From positions 868,001 to 932,000 of the forward strand of contig JAIXMG010000011.1 in assembly GCA_025201345.1 (NCBI GenBank): a DNA stretch of 64,000 nt, read 5' to 3'. Within the stretch, counting starts at the first letter, position 1; the number at the start of each line of letters is the position of its first letter. Below the pieces are notes generated by a model, which worked only from the letters and a program-made list of their open reading frames with translations, was not told the DNA's origin and did not search any database. Shown here piece after piece: positions 13,092-24,392 of this stretch. Both the position numbers and the translations under genes were made by a program. The stretch comes from Thamnidium elegans. Its lineage: Eukaryota > Mucoromycota > Mucoromycetes > Mucorales > Mucoraceae.

Positions 13092-15237
13092 ATGCTAGCA
13101 CATATAAAAGACTTATTTCGTCAAAGAAAAGAACGTCAGCAAAAGAGATTTTTTAGTAACCACTTCAAGAAACAAGATCCCAGTCCAGTTACCAGTGAAA
13201 TGAAGGTACGATCCATAACAAACAAGTCGGCTACTACTGCTACTGCTACTACTACTACTACTACTACACACCCCAATAATGCAACATTGATAAAGAAAAA
13301 AAAGAAGGAAATATCAACGGATAATATGACCATGGTCGGAAAAGAAGAAGATACTAAATCATCATCCACTGGTGCAGATGAGTTAGCTAATATATTGGTT
13401 GAACGAGATAATAAAAGAAGAAGTCAATTACCTACGTATCCTGGCTTAGAAAGATTTGTTATTATTCGGAAACTTGGAGAGTACAGTATTATTTGTTTTT
13501 TTTTTTTGGCTTATATTTAACCTCCCCCTCTCTCCTTCTTTTTTTTACATAAAAAAAAAAAATAGTGGTGCTTTCTCAAATGTTTATGAAGCTCGTGATT
13601 CAAAAACTGGTAAAAAGGTTGCAATTAAAGTAGCACAAAAGTCAAATTCTGACAAGGTAAAAAAACTTTTTCTGTTTTTTGTTTGATCTTTTGAGTGGTT
13701 AATTTATTTATTTATATTGTTGTCTATTGCAGAATACCAGTCGACGTCATTTACATTCTAGTATTCAAAAGAAACCAAGAGCAACTGAGGTAAGAATTAA
13801 GACTAAAACTAAAAAAAAAATTGATGATATCATGGTGAGGTGTTTAATTAAACATTAATATCATAGCGAGCCAATATAATAAAGGAAGTTCAAATCATGC
13901 GTAACGTACGACATGCGAATATTGTACAGCTGATTCATTATACGGAATCCAACGAAAACTATTTTTTGACGTTAGATTTATGTGAAGGAGGAGAATTATT
14001 TCATCAGATAGTCAAGATGACTTACTTTAGTGAAAACCTATCTCGTCATGTTATAACTCAGGTAGCGCTTGCAGTGAGACATCTTCATGAAGAATGTGGT
14101 GTTGTTCACAGAGACATTAAACCAGAAAACATCTTATTTGATCCTATCCCTGTTATTCCATCTAAACGTCGCACTTACAGACCTACCGATAATATGGATA
14201 CCAAGGAAGATGAAGGAGAATTTATTCGTGGTATTGGCGGTGGAGGTATCGGTAAAGTCAAATTAGCCGATTTTGGACTTTCCAAAGTCATTTGGGATAA
14301 CTCAACATTTACCCCTTGTGGTACAGTTGGATATACAGCGCCTGAAATTGTTTGTGATCAAGTGTATTCCAAATCTGTTGATATGTGGGCTATTGGTTGT
14401 GTTTTGTATACCATTTTATGCGGTTTCCCTCCATTTTATGATGAATCCATTCCTATTTTAACTGAAAAAGTTGCAAGGGGTCAATTTACTTACCTCAGTC
14501 CTTGGTGGGATACCATGTCCGACTCTGTAAAAGATTTAATTAATCATTTATTATGTGTCGATTCCAAAAAGAGATACACTATCGATCAGTTTTTAAATCA
14601 TCCGTGGATCACTGAAGAACCTTATATTAGGCCCCAAAAGAATAATCTAGCGGATGCTTCGGTCTTAACAGATCAACAAATTCAAGATCAGTTAAATATG
14701 CATGGAAAAGCATACAGGCATCAACAACAAGTAGAACAGCAAGAATTAGAAGCCATGGTACAAAAGACTGTACAATCAAACTTGTTAACTCCACCTGAAA
14801 TTGATCAAGAAGATGATATGATTATGGATGATAGCAATAGTATGATTTACACCACACCTGATGCTGCCACTTTAAGAGAAATATTTGATATCACTTATGC
14901 CGTACAACGTATGGGTGAAGAACAATCTTTAATGGAACAAAATAACAACCAACAAAGATCGTTATTAGAACACAACAATTTAACACCGATACCTACATCC
15001 ACTCGTATCGTCCAAGTTCCGTTAGCTCAACAGTCTCAAAACTTACCAATGGCTCAAAAATTAGCTGAACATAGTCGTGGTGTGGCTAATCCAATAAAAT
15101 ATCGTCACCATCTTCCAATACAACATCAAGAGAAGCCTCCAAATGCGTTTGATGGTTTTCAATTAAATATTGATAATGCTACCTTATTATCAAATCGAAG
15201 AGGTGTAATGCGAAGGGAAAATTCTGTACATTTGTAA
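13092..15237 (+). CDS. srk1: Srk1/Rck2-type CAMK-family serine/threonine protein kinase
   Basis: Four exons (13092-13480, 13566-13656, 13733-13789, 13867-15237) give 635 residues. The kinase domain starts near residue 122: glycine loop LGDGAFSNVYEA, VAIKVA lysine, HRDIKPEN catalytic loop, DFGLSK, TAPEIV, and CVLYTILCGFPPFYDES. About 40 residues are inserted between HRDIKPEN and DFG (IPSKRRTYRP, DEGEFIRGIGGGGIG), which is characteristic of the Rck1/Rck2/Srk1 group as I know it. That group acts downstream of the Hog1/Sty1 stress MAP kinase; the role here is inferred. The N-terminus is basic with a Thr-rich run. The C-terminus is Gln-rich and ends in RRENSVHL. The glycine-loop codon is split by intron 1, which supports that splice. 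Confidence 0.88.
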
Positions 15238-15357
15238 AAAAAATAAAAATCGCTGTTTAAAATAACCGTTGCCGTGGTTTCCCTTTTTTTCATGCGGAAA
15301 ATCCCAAGCTTTCATTCCTTTCTTCTCTTTTTTTTTCTGTTTTAAAAATAAATTGCC

Positions 15358-16155
15358 ATGGATAATAATAACGAAATAAGAGCTCCAGGAGAAAAAGTAG
15401 ATATAAGACAAGAGTCTCTCTACGACTATATTCAACCCAAGTAAAAAAAAAAAAGTTAAACTCATGTCTTTTTTTTGGTGTATGCTCATTCTTTTTTTTT
15501 AAGTGACATGGGGTCGCATGTCATTCCACACACAATAGATAATACCGGAACTCACTCAACTCGTCGTCAAAACCAACTTTCAACGGCCCATATTACATCC
15601 GATAGCAGATTATCAGCAGCACTTTTGAACAACCGAAACGCAAAATTCGCATATGACGAATTAGTGTTGGCATGTGCAGCCTTCTTGGGAAGTCCCATTA
15701 TCAATGATACAGTCACTCATTTTGCAGAAAATATACTTACTATACTTGAACCACCCACCGCATTAGACTCGACGGAAGTCAAGAGAAGAATTGAACAAGT
15801 TTTGCCCCTCAATCGTAAGCACAAGCATCATAGAGGCATGTCGTTATCCGATAAGGATTGTACTCGCTTGTGCAGCCTTGCGGATAGAATCATCAACAAT
15901 GCACCGTATACAAATCTGAATATTGTGGACGAGGATGAAGAGGAAGAAAAAATTGAGTTTTCAAATAACTTGAGAAGAGCTAGTAGTGGTAATGTTCAAT
16001 ACATCAATAGCAATAAACAGGTTCAGCAGCAGCAATTGCCTAAACAATTACCTAGCTTTGTTGAACCCAATTTTGAATTAGAAGGTGGCGGAGAATATGA
16101 TTTAGATATTACACCTTACGATAGTGAAGTAGATGAACCTACTCGTATAGAATAA
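15358..16155 (+). CDS. Hypothetical protein with acidic C-terminal region
   Basis: Two exons (15358-15440 and 15504-16155) give 244 residues; the intron is inferred because frame 1 stops at once while TTTTTAAG precedes an open frame. I do not recognise the family. The middle (about residues 70-155) is a mixed-charge, probably helical block including YDELVLACAAFLGSP and DKDCTRLCSLADRI. It is followed by an acidic run (VDEDEEEEKIE) and a Gln-rich stretch (QVQQQQLPKQLP). It lies 120 bases after the kinase gene on the same strand. Coding is supported by length and codon use. Confidence 0.65.
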
Positions 16156-16257
16156 TTATATAATAAAAAAATAGTGGCTTGTTCCTGTTATTACTTTATG
16201 CTATTTTTTTTTTCTTTTTTCTTTTAAAAACATATACCTTTTTCTTACATTATAAAA

Positions 16258-16737
16258 ATGAGTTGTCATTCTTGCGGAGGTTGCTTCACAGGTGTTGGTT
16301 GTTCTACAGCTAAATTATCTAAAAAAGAAATCATGACAGATGCATCTCGGTTCCAATCACTTCTTGACTTGGCTGCTTCACAGGATCAACTTGAGCATGA
16401 AGGACACGATCATGTCATACCCACCATCATGTCCGAACTCTCAAAGAACGTATACTCGTCACAGACAGTTTTATTCAAAGCTCATGACGAACTCTCGCTA
16501 ATTCAATTCCTAGATTTGGCTAAACGGTTATACACTGCCAATGTTGTAGGTGTGCATATTGCTTGGGCTGCAGAGTATTGCGAAGGCGACGTCAAACAGT
16601 TATTAAGTTTATTAAAAGACGGGACAGAACAAGAATGTACATTGTTATTACAGCATTGTGACGATCAGGCAGAGATCCATGAAATGTTTGGCACTTTAAC
16701 AACAGGCTCGGTAGGAAGAGTTAGTGTAAAACAATAG
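16258..16737 (+). CDS. Hypothetical 159-residue protein with Cys/Gly-rich N-terminus
   Basis: A single-exon ORF starting shortly after a T-rich leader. The N-terminus is MSCHSCGGCFTGVGC, with four cysteines in 13 residues that could bind metal or be lipidated; that is inference. The rest is helical, with leucine-rich segments (IQFLDLAKRLY, VKQLLSLLKDG, ECTLLLQHCDD). I do not recognise a family. It is the last host-like gene before the transposon-dominated part of the window. Confidence 0.65.
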   Translation: MSCHSCGGCFTGVGCSTAKLSKKEIMTDASRFQSLLDLAASQDQLEHEGHDHVIPTIMSELSKNVYSSQTVLFKAHDELSLIQFLDLAKRLYTANVVGVHIAWAAEYCEGDVKQLLSLLKDGTEQECTLLLQHCDDQAEIHEMFGTLTTGSVGRVSVKQ

Positions 16738-16937
16738 AGTTGTTATTTTTGTGTGTATTTGTATACTCTTATAAATTATTGTTAGACGTGAAGAATAAAG
16801 CTTTAATTGAAGACTAACGAGAAAGAGTTGAAAAGTCAAAGTACGAGAATTTTTAACACCGTTCGTTTTTCATAACTAAGTTTTATCACTAGCTTTTTTT
16901 TTTTTTTTGTATAAATCCGATTTTTATTATTAGATTA

Positions 16938-17612
16938 TTAAAAGTCATATGTCAGAAGAGGTATGTGCAGTGGAAAATTAGAAGAAAAAGGCAAAAGCCT
17001 ATGGCTTTTGGTTGAAAAATTAGCTAAAGTATTGGGTGTGAAAAGGGTTGGAGTTAAAGTATTAAGGTTGGCGAATCCAAGTTGGTTTGATCGGTAGATT
17101 TTTTTTGGCAGTACATACGACTTGGGTAGGGATAAAAGGAATCTCATCGAAAACGAAACGCCAGTAATGTATCCAAACAGCTTCAAGAATTGATCCAAAC
17201 AAAAAGGCGGGCGGCAAATTTGATTCAAAAAATTTCGGGAATCGGAAGGTATACAGAATGGACGAGACTTGTTTGGCGGAGAGAAGGTGTAGTTGAGGTT
17301 GGCGTGGAAAAAGATATTAAAAGGACATTTTTCATATTTGCCATATCCTTTGGCAGTTGATAAGCATGTGTTCGGGATGTTGAAACGATTCGGTAGGGCA
17401 GAGTGGGCAGAAAGGAGATTTCACAATATCAGGCATAAGCCGGTGGGTGACTACGCGAGTATTTATTTTGTTGTGTAGTAGCTGATACCATATGTTTTTT
17501 ACTTTGAACGTCAATTTTGTATTCCAGAATTTACGCCAGATGGTAGCGGTTATTCGAGATACTGTGGGACGACCAAAAGGTTCTTGTAGTATAATACCAG
17601 TTCGATATGCAT
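16938..17612 (-). pseudogene. LINE (non-LTR retrotransposon) reverse-transcriptase C-terminal relic
   Basis: Minus-strand translation shows the zinc-binding domain found after LINE reverse transcriptases: FWNTKLTFKVKNIWYQLLH, then CPLCPTESFQHPEHMLINC, a C-x2-C...H-x4-C pattern. A further 150 or so residues are broken by at least one frame change. The reverse transcriptase and endonuclease are absent; the 5' side is cut off near 17612 where repeat R1 begins. Confidence 0.75.
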
Positions 17613-17834
17613 TTTGTGATATTTAACGATAAAATATCAAAAAATAAAAGAAAAAATAAAAAAGAACAGAAAGTTTTATCAGACAGAAAAAGGTTGTTGT
17701 TTATTGATGGAAATTAAGAGCCTTTTTATAGACCTTAGAAATAAATGAAAATGTATAATTATAAGCTAAATGGGTTCATATACGATATATAACCCTTTTA
17801 TGGATGAGCACAATTTATATGGCTTGATCATAAC
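17613..17834 (-). repeat. Dispersed repeat R1, fragment
   Basis: The start (TGTGATATTTAACG, then TATCAAAAAATAAAAG and TTTTATCAGAC) matches, in the same orientation, sequence at about 39212-39310 and, reversed, at 26570-26660. It separates the LINE relic from a solo LTR of Gyp-K. Probably LTR-like but without confirmed ends. Confidence 0.6.
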
Positions 17835-18253
17835 TGATATATACAGACTATATATCCCTCTTCATCTTCGTTATTATTACGATATAGCACATCAAAACTA
17901 AACATTATTAATCATAGACGATTAATAATACAATATAGAATTATCCTAAACAATCATCCACTATTATTATCAATGACAGGGCAACTGCCATTTAATAATA
18001 AGAACTACCAATTAAACACAATGCGCATAAATGCTTAAACCAATCCAGATAACAAACCAATCGGATTATCAATAAGGATTAACCATAATCCTTATGATAT
18101 TTAAAACTGACTTTTCTTACTCTACAATTAGAATGGCTAATTGTATAACCCCTTTAGTATAAATACATCCTTCTTTTTCATCTAAAATAAAAACAATCAC
18201 AATTAAGACTTTTATCAATACTTTAAAGGACTTATTTTCTATTGTATATTTCA
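17835..18253 (+). repeat. Solo LTR of Gyp-K, copy 1
   Basis: It starts TGATATATACAGAC and ends GTATATTTCA. It matches the 402-bp LTRs at 42222-42623 (opposite orientation) and 54883-55284 almost throughout, with about 17 extra bases near 18045-18062 formed by a local duplication of an AAACCAATC-like word. No internal Gyp-K sequence adjoins it. Confidence 0.9.
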
Positions 18254-18256
18254 GTA

Positions 18257-20252
18257 CACTATTTTCAGAAATTATTTGCGCACTTATAGAAAAAAAAATT
18301 GCGTAGAAATAAATTATTTTTTTGCGCTGATTTAAGAAAAAAAATTGCGTGAAAACCAAAAAAAAAATTACGCTAAAAAAATTTAAAAAAGTTCGCATTT
18401 CTCAGTGCGCAAAAAGCGCAAAAAAAAAGTTTTATTTCTATATGGGATTACGATCTAAGCAGTCTTGGAACTTTGCTACTGAATATCTACTAAAACCTTC
18501 TAGATCACTATAAAGAATCTGGTTGCAGGCATCTCCAATTCTTGTAGTCAATGTTTCCTCATCAGCAAGCTGTATTCTTTTCAGTTTGCTTTTGCAGGCA
18601 GACCAGAATTGCTCGATAGGATTGTCGTGATCTAGCACATAATTAGTAAAAACATAGCTTACATCATTATCAATGGCTAGTGTAAAATATACAAACTAAA
18701 CAATAAAGTAAAAGTCGTTATATAAAATACATCATAAATAATATGATGTAAGAGACACTAATATAGTTTATTCTAAATTACTAGTCTAATTGGTAGAAGG
18801 GTATAAATACAACTTTAGAAAGGATTCTTATAATCCTCATATCTCTTTTGATAATAAAAACATTCTTATCCAGTCTCACAGTATTTTTACTTGACTTCAT
18901 ATTTATTTTTACCCATTTACCACAAGGATTGAGTTCGGGCGAGTAAGGAGGGAGATAGACACATCCATAACCTCTACTTTCAACGTATTTTTGGATATTA
19001 TCATTGGTATGAATGGGAGCATTATCCATGATAAGATAATAACCCTTAAATTGCTCATGTCTATCCATAATATCCATAGTGCTACTGATGAAGTTAAAGT
19101 AGTGACCAGTAACTGTTCCAGTGCTTTTTTTCGCTGTCGAGCGACTTCCTCCGGCAGTTTTTCGTTTCTTAGATGCTATTTGGATCTTTGGTCGTCTTAC
19201 AGTAATATTTACAACGCCTACAGGACAGATAGCTCCTAAGATAGTAGTTGTCCTAGCTCGTGTCTTGGGGATTTTTACTACTGCACGAGTACCTACCTTA
19301 GACCAAGCAAAAGATCGCTTCATATTAATATGAAAGGCTGCTTCATCGATAAATACACAGCTACTCATATAATCCATATCAGTCTTATTCCATTTGGTCA
19401 CCCAGTTGAACCTGGCTTCTATTTTTTCAGGACTATTTCTATCGACAGAATGAAAATGTGCCCGCTTGAGACTGATTCTACATTTATCGGTAACAAAATT
19501 ATATAGACCCGTTTTAGATATACTGAGATCAGTGAATTGCTTGGTAAGGTTATCCATTATTTGATCCAATACCAAAGAGGGTTGGTCATCTACCAGATCC
19601 ACCAAGATCTTTTCGTGCTCTTCTCCTAGCTTAGGTGGTCTTCCTACAGGTCTACCGTTACCTTCTTTTCTTTCAAAGAAGGGCTGCGGATTATCTTGAT
19701 CCTTTTTTACCCAAATTTGGGCAATACGAGGCTTAATATTAAGTTTCATCGCAGCAGCCCGGGCACTCATTCCTCTATTGATTACTAAATCGAGTAGTTG
19801 CTCTTTCTCTATATCCTTATAATGCTGATAAGTGTTACGTTTTTCTTCAGTATCAGGTACTTTCTTAGGTTATTCAGCAATAATTTCTATTTCTTTCTCA
19901 GGTGGCTTAATATCTCTATAAATATTGAAGTCAGTAACCATCTCAACTGGGTACATGTCCTGATCAACTTCCATTTCGACAACATTAACTTCTAAACCAT
20001 CATCGTTATAAAGGTTTCCTTGACCGTCTTCGTGTACAAAATTACTCATTGAAATAAAATAATAAAATAATAAAAAGACTTTTCCAATAATGCGAAAATT
20101 TTTATCCTGTTAAAGCGAAAAATAATAATATTTTTAGGCGCACTTTTTTTTCTTATTAGGGCAATTTTTTTTTAAAAATCAGCGCAAAAAAATAATTTAT
20201 TTCTACGAAATTTTTTTTTCTATAAGTGCGCAAATAATTTCTGAAAATAGTG
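18257..20252 (-). mobile_element. IS630/Tc1-like DNA transposon with about 80-bp inverted repeats
   Basis: Both ends carry CACTATTTTCAGAAATTATT followed by TGCGCACTTATAG and TTGCGC-rich sequence, in inverted orientation. TA flanks each end (18255-18256 and 20253-20254), the TSD of this superfamily. The terminal regions are dense in GCGC/GCGA words and homopolymers. The element lies 3' of a solo Gyp-K LTR and 5' of a Gyp-G integrase relic. Confidence 0.9.
18438..20049 (-). pseudogene. IS630-like transposase, broken
   Basis: Translation from the ATG at 20049 gives an acidic leader, then an in-frame TAA at 19872-19870, then the helix-turn-helix part (RAAAMKLNIKPRIAQIW), GRPVGRPPKL and the DDE domain: VFIDEAAFHIN, YLIMDNAPIHT, LPPYSPELNP. 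The last catalytic block, IEQFWSACKSKLKR, is separated from ELNP by about 290 bases (18632-18920). Joining ELNP directly to IEQFW gives the canonical DD34E spacing. The interruption is flanked by CAATCCT on both sides and also has usable GT..AG borders, so it is an insertion or a new intron. The stop codon suggests the copy is dead. Confidence 0.85.
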
Positions 20253-20254
20253 TA

Positions 20255-20580
20255 TTTTCAATAAATTAAGGATTTTTCAGTTCTTTCGGAGTCCTAGTGT
20301 TCTTTGATAATAATATCAAGCCTTTGGATATCCAAGATGCAAGTTTTGAATTGCAACTGGTTATACGAACTTCTGTTCAAATACAGTACCTGGAGAATAT
20401 CCGAAAAGAATCTTGGAATAAAATTCAAAAGTCTTAAAAGATTCAAATTGCTAGAATCGAAAAGAAAATGTCCAATACTCAAAAAGAATTCAAACCTGCT
20501 TTTAAAATTGGAGATATAATAAAGTTATATCGAGACAATATCTCTACTTCGTGATCTGCAAAAATCGCTATCACCTAGGC
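20255..20580 (+). pseudogene. Gyp-G integrase C-terminal fragment
   Basis: Frame reading gives FFDNNIKPLD, FELQLVIRTSVQIQYLENIR, KEFKPAFKIGDIIKLYRDN. This parallels the integrase C-terminal part at 60920-61200 (FFDNSIKPLD, LIIRTSVQIQHLVNIRKE, FKLGDVVKLYRDN). In-frame stops replace a Gln codon after IQKS and a Trp codon before SAKI. The 5' part is absent. Confidence 0.85.
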
Positions 20581-21805
20581 TAAATAAAACCGTTATTTTT
20601 TTTAAATCAGGCGAACATTCGCTCCTCAGCGAATAAACGCTTATTTTTTAGTAACTGTTTACCTCTCAGCGACTAGCCGCTCAATTTAAGACGGATAAAG
20701 CGAACAAAAATAAAAATAAAACTGAATTTTTTAAAAAAAAAGGTGCTCTATCCATTCTATTTACTGTATCCGCTGTATCCGCGTAAATGGATTTTTAAAA
20801 AAAAAAGTGCTATCCGCTCAGAACCAGCGAACTCGCTCAGACGTGGGCAAATCCGCTTTAGAAAGGTATATCCGCTCAAGAGAAGTAAATGGCAATTTAT
20901 CTACTCGCTTAGTTCACGAATGAAAAAAAAAAAAAAAAAAAAAAAACTGATTTAAAAAAAGTAATTTTGTTGAAAAGAAAAAAAATCATTCGCTGGTAAA
21001 AAAAAAAAGAGAGAAGCGATTATCTATAAGAATAAGTCTAAAAAGGTCTGCTACTGTTAGGTATTTAATCTATTTATCTTGCCAAGCCTTTTATGTTGTA
21101 TTAACAGTGACATCATTCTATTTATTTATGTAAACAGTAACTTTATTCGTTGAAGAAAAGCTATACATACACTACAGAATTAAGTATATATCATCATGTT
21201 AAATTTTTTCCTAAGTAGTGGCTGGCCTACTACCACTCAGCCTTCCTTTTTTTTTTTTTTTTTTTTGGTTCATTAGTGCAATATTGGAAAGGTTAAAAAT
21301 AAACAAAGCGTTAGAGACAATATAAAGAGAAACATTAAAGTTGCCAAAGTCGATCAAAGATCTTAATGCCGATTGTGGAGAAATACTTTGATTTAACACC
21401 GAAAAATTAATAAAAACAGGTGAATAAGATTAAATGTCTAATAACGTTTATTTCTTATTTTAATTGTAAAAATCAATCCCGGTAAAAGGGATTGCTAATT
21501 ATGATTTCTTATTTATAGTCTTTTGCAATAGTGGTCACACTATTGTGATTGATCGTTACACGTAGATTTGATCTAGTGATTTTTATAGCCTGAGGATCTT
21601 GGTTTCTAGATCCTGTGCTTTTTTTTTATATATAAGGTTCATTTTGATACCTAACGTTTGTTATGTTTTATAATCGATGGTTCATCGATTATTATATATT
21701 TTATTTTATGTGTGATTTTACCACAATATATATTCTAAAAATTGTTATCAATAAAAGAACATTGTTATCTTTTATTTTCAAATACTTCTTTCTGTTAAAA
21801 ATATC
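20581..21805. other. Non-coding gap with GCG-word array and Gyp-G leader of the third ORF
   Basis: 20600-21030 holds the AGCG/CGCT array listed separately. 21031-21400 is A/T-rich with a T22 run and no gene. 21410-21805 leads into the small Gyp-G ORF and may be its untranslated leader. A short AGTAGTGGCTGG / CTACTACCACT inverted word lies near 21217-21238. Confidence 0.5.
20600..21030. repeat. Array of dispersed AGCG/CGCT words (possible transposon subterminal repeats)
   Basis: Within 430 bases the words GCGAA, TTCGCT, CAGCGA, ATCCGCT and CTCGCT recur more than fifteen times in both orientations, against an otherwise very AT-rich background. The array starts where the Gyp-G integrase homology stops (about 20575). 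No terminal repeat pair or transposase could be identified. Confidence 0.6.
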
Positions 21806-22165
21806 ATGTCTACCTTCAATAATCAAAATTATTTATCTGATGATGATGTCGTAATGGATAAACCAACTAAAGGAGAAGCAAAGAAATATCAAGAAAAACA
21901 AATCTCTGATCTTAAGGATCTCAAATTATCAATTAAACTATTCATCGAAAGCAAGAACAAAATCACATTGTATCAAAAAAGAAGAGAGGCCTTATTAGAA
22001 AACAAAATACTCCCTGCCTTAACAAAAGAATTCAAAATAATATATTCTCTTGATCAAGACAAAACTACAAACATTATAAGAAAGAAGAAATATATCAATA
22101 AATTATTCCCAAACAAAAATGATGCTACCGCTTTCTACAAGAAACATTTACAACATTTGAAATAA
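21806..22165 (+). CDS. Gyp-G third ORF (small basic coiled-coil-like protein), copy 1
   Basis: 119 residues, highly charged and helical. It is paralogous to the ORF at 61489-61857: shared KGEAK, SIKLF(I/L)E, LYQ(K/Q)(K/R)RE(A/T)LLE, ILP, KKKYI, KLF, KNDA and FYKKHL blocks in order. In both places it lies downstream of Gyp-G integrase sequence and upstream of the LTR, the position of env-like ORFs in other Ty3-type elements. It has no signal peptide or membrane segment, so it does not look like an envelope. It stays open although the adjoining integrase is ruined. Function unknown. Confidence 0.7.
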   Translation: MSTFNNQNYLSDDDVVMDKPTKGEAKKYQEKQISDLKDLKLSIKLFIESKNKITLYQKRREALLENKILPALTKEFKIIYSLDQDKTTNIIRKKKYINKLFPNKNDATAFYKKHLQHLK

Positions 22166-22673
22166 AATATTATCGTTTTATATTTTGTTTACTATTTGTT
22201 CTATCATATCGGGACGATATTTTTCTCTCTCGGTGTTGTACTTACGTAGTATATTCAATGATACAAATTTATACATAATTTATACAAGTATATGTTCTCA
22301 CATATTTCTTACATAAATTATACACAAATGTTGTATATTACATATATCTACTCAGACACCTTCTATTGTTCTCTTTTATCGATTATATAAGCATTAGACT
22401 GTTTTAATTCTTATCAAGGACAGATAACTGGTTCATAAATAATGCCCCAATTACTTTGAATGAACAAGCCTCTATCCTGGATCTCTTATTTAGAAAAGCC
22501 AATTAGAAAGATAATAAGCATTGCCGCTGTTACAATTGACCTTCTAAAGAAACTATTTATATTTCCAAATTGCTCATCCACTATTAGATGGTTAACATTG
22601 TCCATGTTTCATATTAAGTGGATAAGCGCTTATTTAACTTATTTTGTATATAAGGCACACATTATTTCATTAA
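22166..22673. other. Gyp-G 3' region followed by repeat R1 up to a TTAA piggyBac site
   Basis: 22166-22250 resembles the region before the Gyp-G LTR at 61880-61950 (GACGATATTTT). From about 22450 repeat R1 runs to the TTAA at 22670-22673; its translation looks like an ORF that also occurs at 39294-39569, but the similarity is at DNA level across the whole repeat. Confidence 0.6.
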
Positions 22674-24392
22674 CAAGTACTTTTATGACAAATCGGCCCT
22701 ATAGGGCCGGTCACAAAAAATCATTTTTTACGATAATAAATATTTTTTAAAGAAATACGTTTATGAAAACATTAACTTCCACATCTTCTATATATTCTTA
22801 CAATTTTTTATAAAAAAAGAAGGACACTTGCCTCACAAATATTTCATCTCAAAGTTGGTCAGTTTTTCAAAAGAATTAATCGGCCCTATAGGGCCGATTA
22901 CAAAAATAGAAAAAAAAAAAAAAAAAAAGGCTGTAGCAATATTTTTTAAAAAAAAAATGAATAGGTTATACCTTTATAAATGATTACATGGGAATATTAT
23001 TATTCATTTCTTGGGCAAAATGTAGCTGATGGCATTTTTGGCACATGGCATTAAGGTTGCATGCGCATCTTTTAGAAACCCGAGAAGGTTTTACACCCCG
23101 CTCCTTGCATGTTCTACATACCAATCTTTTTCTTTCAGGATATTGGGCAAGAACTACATACCTGTGAGCTTCACCAGAAGTTCGGCTTCTTGTATTTATA
23201 GGCCCTGCCTCTTCATAATTCCCGAAATCCTTGACCTTTTTGAGCAAAGACTGTGCAAGCCTGCATTTAAAATCGGAATGAAGAATCCCTTCTGCATTAT
23301 TCCCCCAGATCTTATAACAGCTGAAAGCATTGGCTTCAGCGATACCAAACACAAATGACAAAAAGCGAACTTCCCAACGATAAGTCTTCATTATATCATG
23401 AAAAGAAACCATGTTGTCTCTGCGGTTGTTGTTGGCATCTACACTGCCTATGATGAAGAAAAAACAAAAATCAATTATCAAATATAGAGATACAATATAG
23501 ATATACAAAGCTACAGTATCCTACTCTTTTGACTTTCATAATCTTCAAAAACCTGTGGACGGCGAAGGCTACTACCGTTGACCCCTTGGTATACCCGTGT
23601 GGAGGGACTCGTAGTACTACAAGAAGATATCAAAGCTTTCGCCTTTTTATCTCTGTACGCGCAGACAAAAATGGTACGACCAAAGTCATCCACCTTCGAC
23701 ATGGAAGCAGAGCTTCCACGCTCAGGTTGAAGGCATTGTATAATATCAGTGCGAGGCATTTCCCTTGGCCAGTACACTCTTTTCGTTACTTGCATGATAG
23801 AGAATAACCCTTGATCTAATAATCTACTTGTCATTAAAGGGGAACCAAACCAAGAGTCAGCAATAATCGTTCTACCACTTGCGAACCACGGTTTACATAA
23901 ACGTTTGACAGCAGCAATCAAATTTCTGTCCACATCATCAAACTCCTTGTGTACCTTATCACTTACTGTATCAAGTTGAAGGATGCAGTAGGTATGATTA
24001 TCGGCAAGAGCTTTGAATTCCTGACCGATAGGATGAGGTTTCCTGGGCACTTTTTTGACATTAGGCATACCACTACCGAGCCACTGGTTCATACTCTCAT
24101 CTACACAGAGATACCTACCTGGTTCCAGACATTTTGATAATGTCTCGTTGAAGGCTGCTAAGAACCCACGGATCTGGTAAAGGGGATCTGCATTATTTCT
24201 AGCCGCATCATATAATTCAAAGACATGGAATTGGAGAATCATAAAGAATCTTTTATACCCCATGTAATCAGGAAAGTTGATATTAGGAAAGAAGAGACTA
24301 GGACCCATGTGCCAGTAGGCTTTCTTATCAGCATATACCATTACAGTCATAGTCATAAGAAGAGCCATCCATGCCATATACTCCGTAAACGT
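22674..24392 (-). mobile_element. piggyBac element, 3' half (separated from its 5' half by an LTR and an inversion)
   Basis: It begins CAAGTACTTTT right after TTAA. The other half (26679-27480) begins with the same CAAGTACTTTT next to TTAA, which gives inverted ends and the TTAA TSD typical of piggyBac. A palindromic CGGCCCTATAGGGCCG word lies 18 bases inside this end and again at about 22881; a one-base variant lies inside the other end. Coding sequence for the transposase C-terminal part occupies 22984-24387. Confidence 0.88.
22984..24387 (-). pseudogene. piggyBac transposase, C-terminal part (DDE_Tnp_1_7 type)
   Basis: Two exons, 24387-23525 and 23447-22984, with an intron of 77 bases. 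The catalytic aspartates of the family are visible: VDESMNQWLGS, IADSWFGSPLM and VDANNNRRDNMVSFHD. The C-terminus is a cysteine-rich domain (CRTCKE, CACN, CQKCHQLHF) as in other piggyBac transposases, where it binds the ends. Joined to the N-terminal part at 26879-27480 after removing one ACGTT copy, the frame is continuous for 642 residues without a stop. In its present arrangement it has no start and is not expressible as a full protein. Confidence 0.88.

Noticed and set aside
13092..13520. Frame past 13480 as part of kinase exon 1
   Set aside because: It runs into an intron; splicing at 13480/13566 restores the glycine loop GDGAFSNV.
22460..22750. ORF sharing SSTIRWLTLSMFHIKW with an ORF at 39294-39569, as a conserved protein gene
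   Set aside because: The similarity extends through the non-coding parts of dispersed repeat R1 and simply reflects DNA identity; context and start codons differ.
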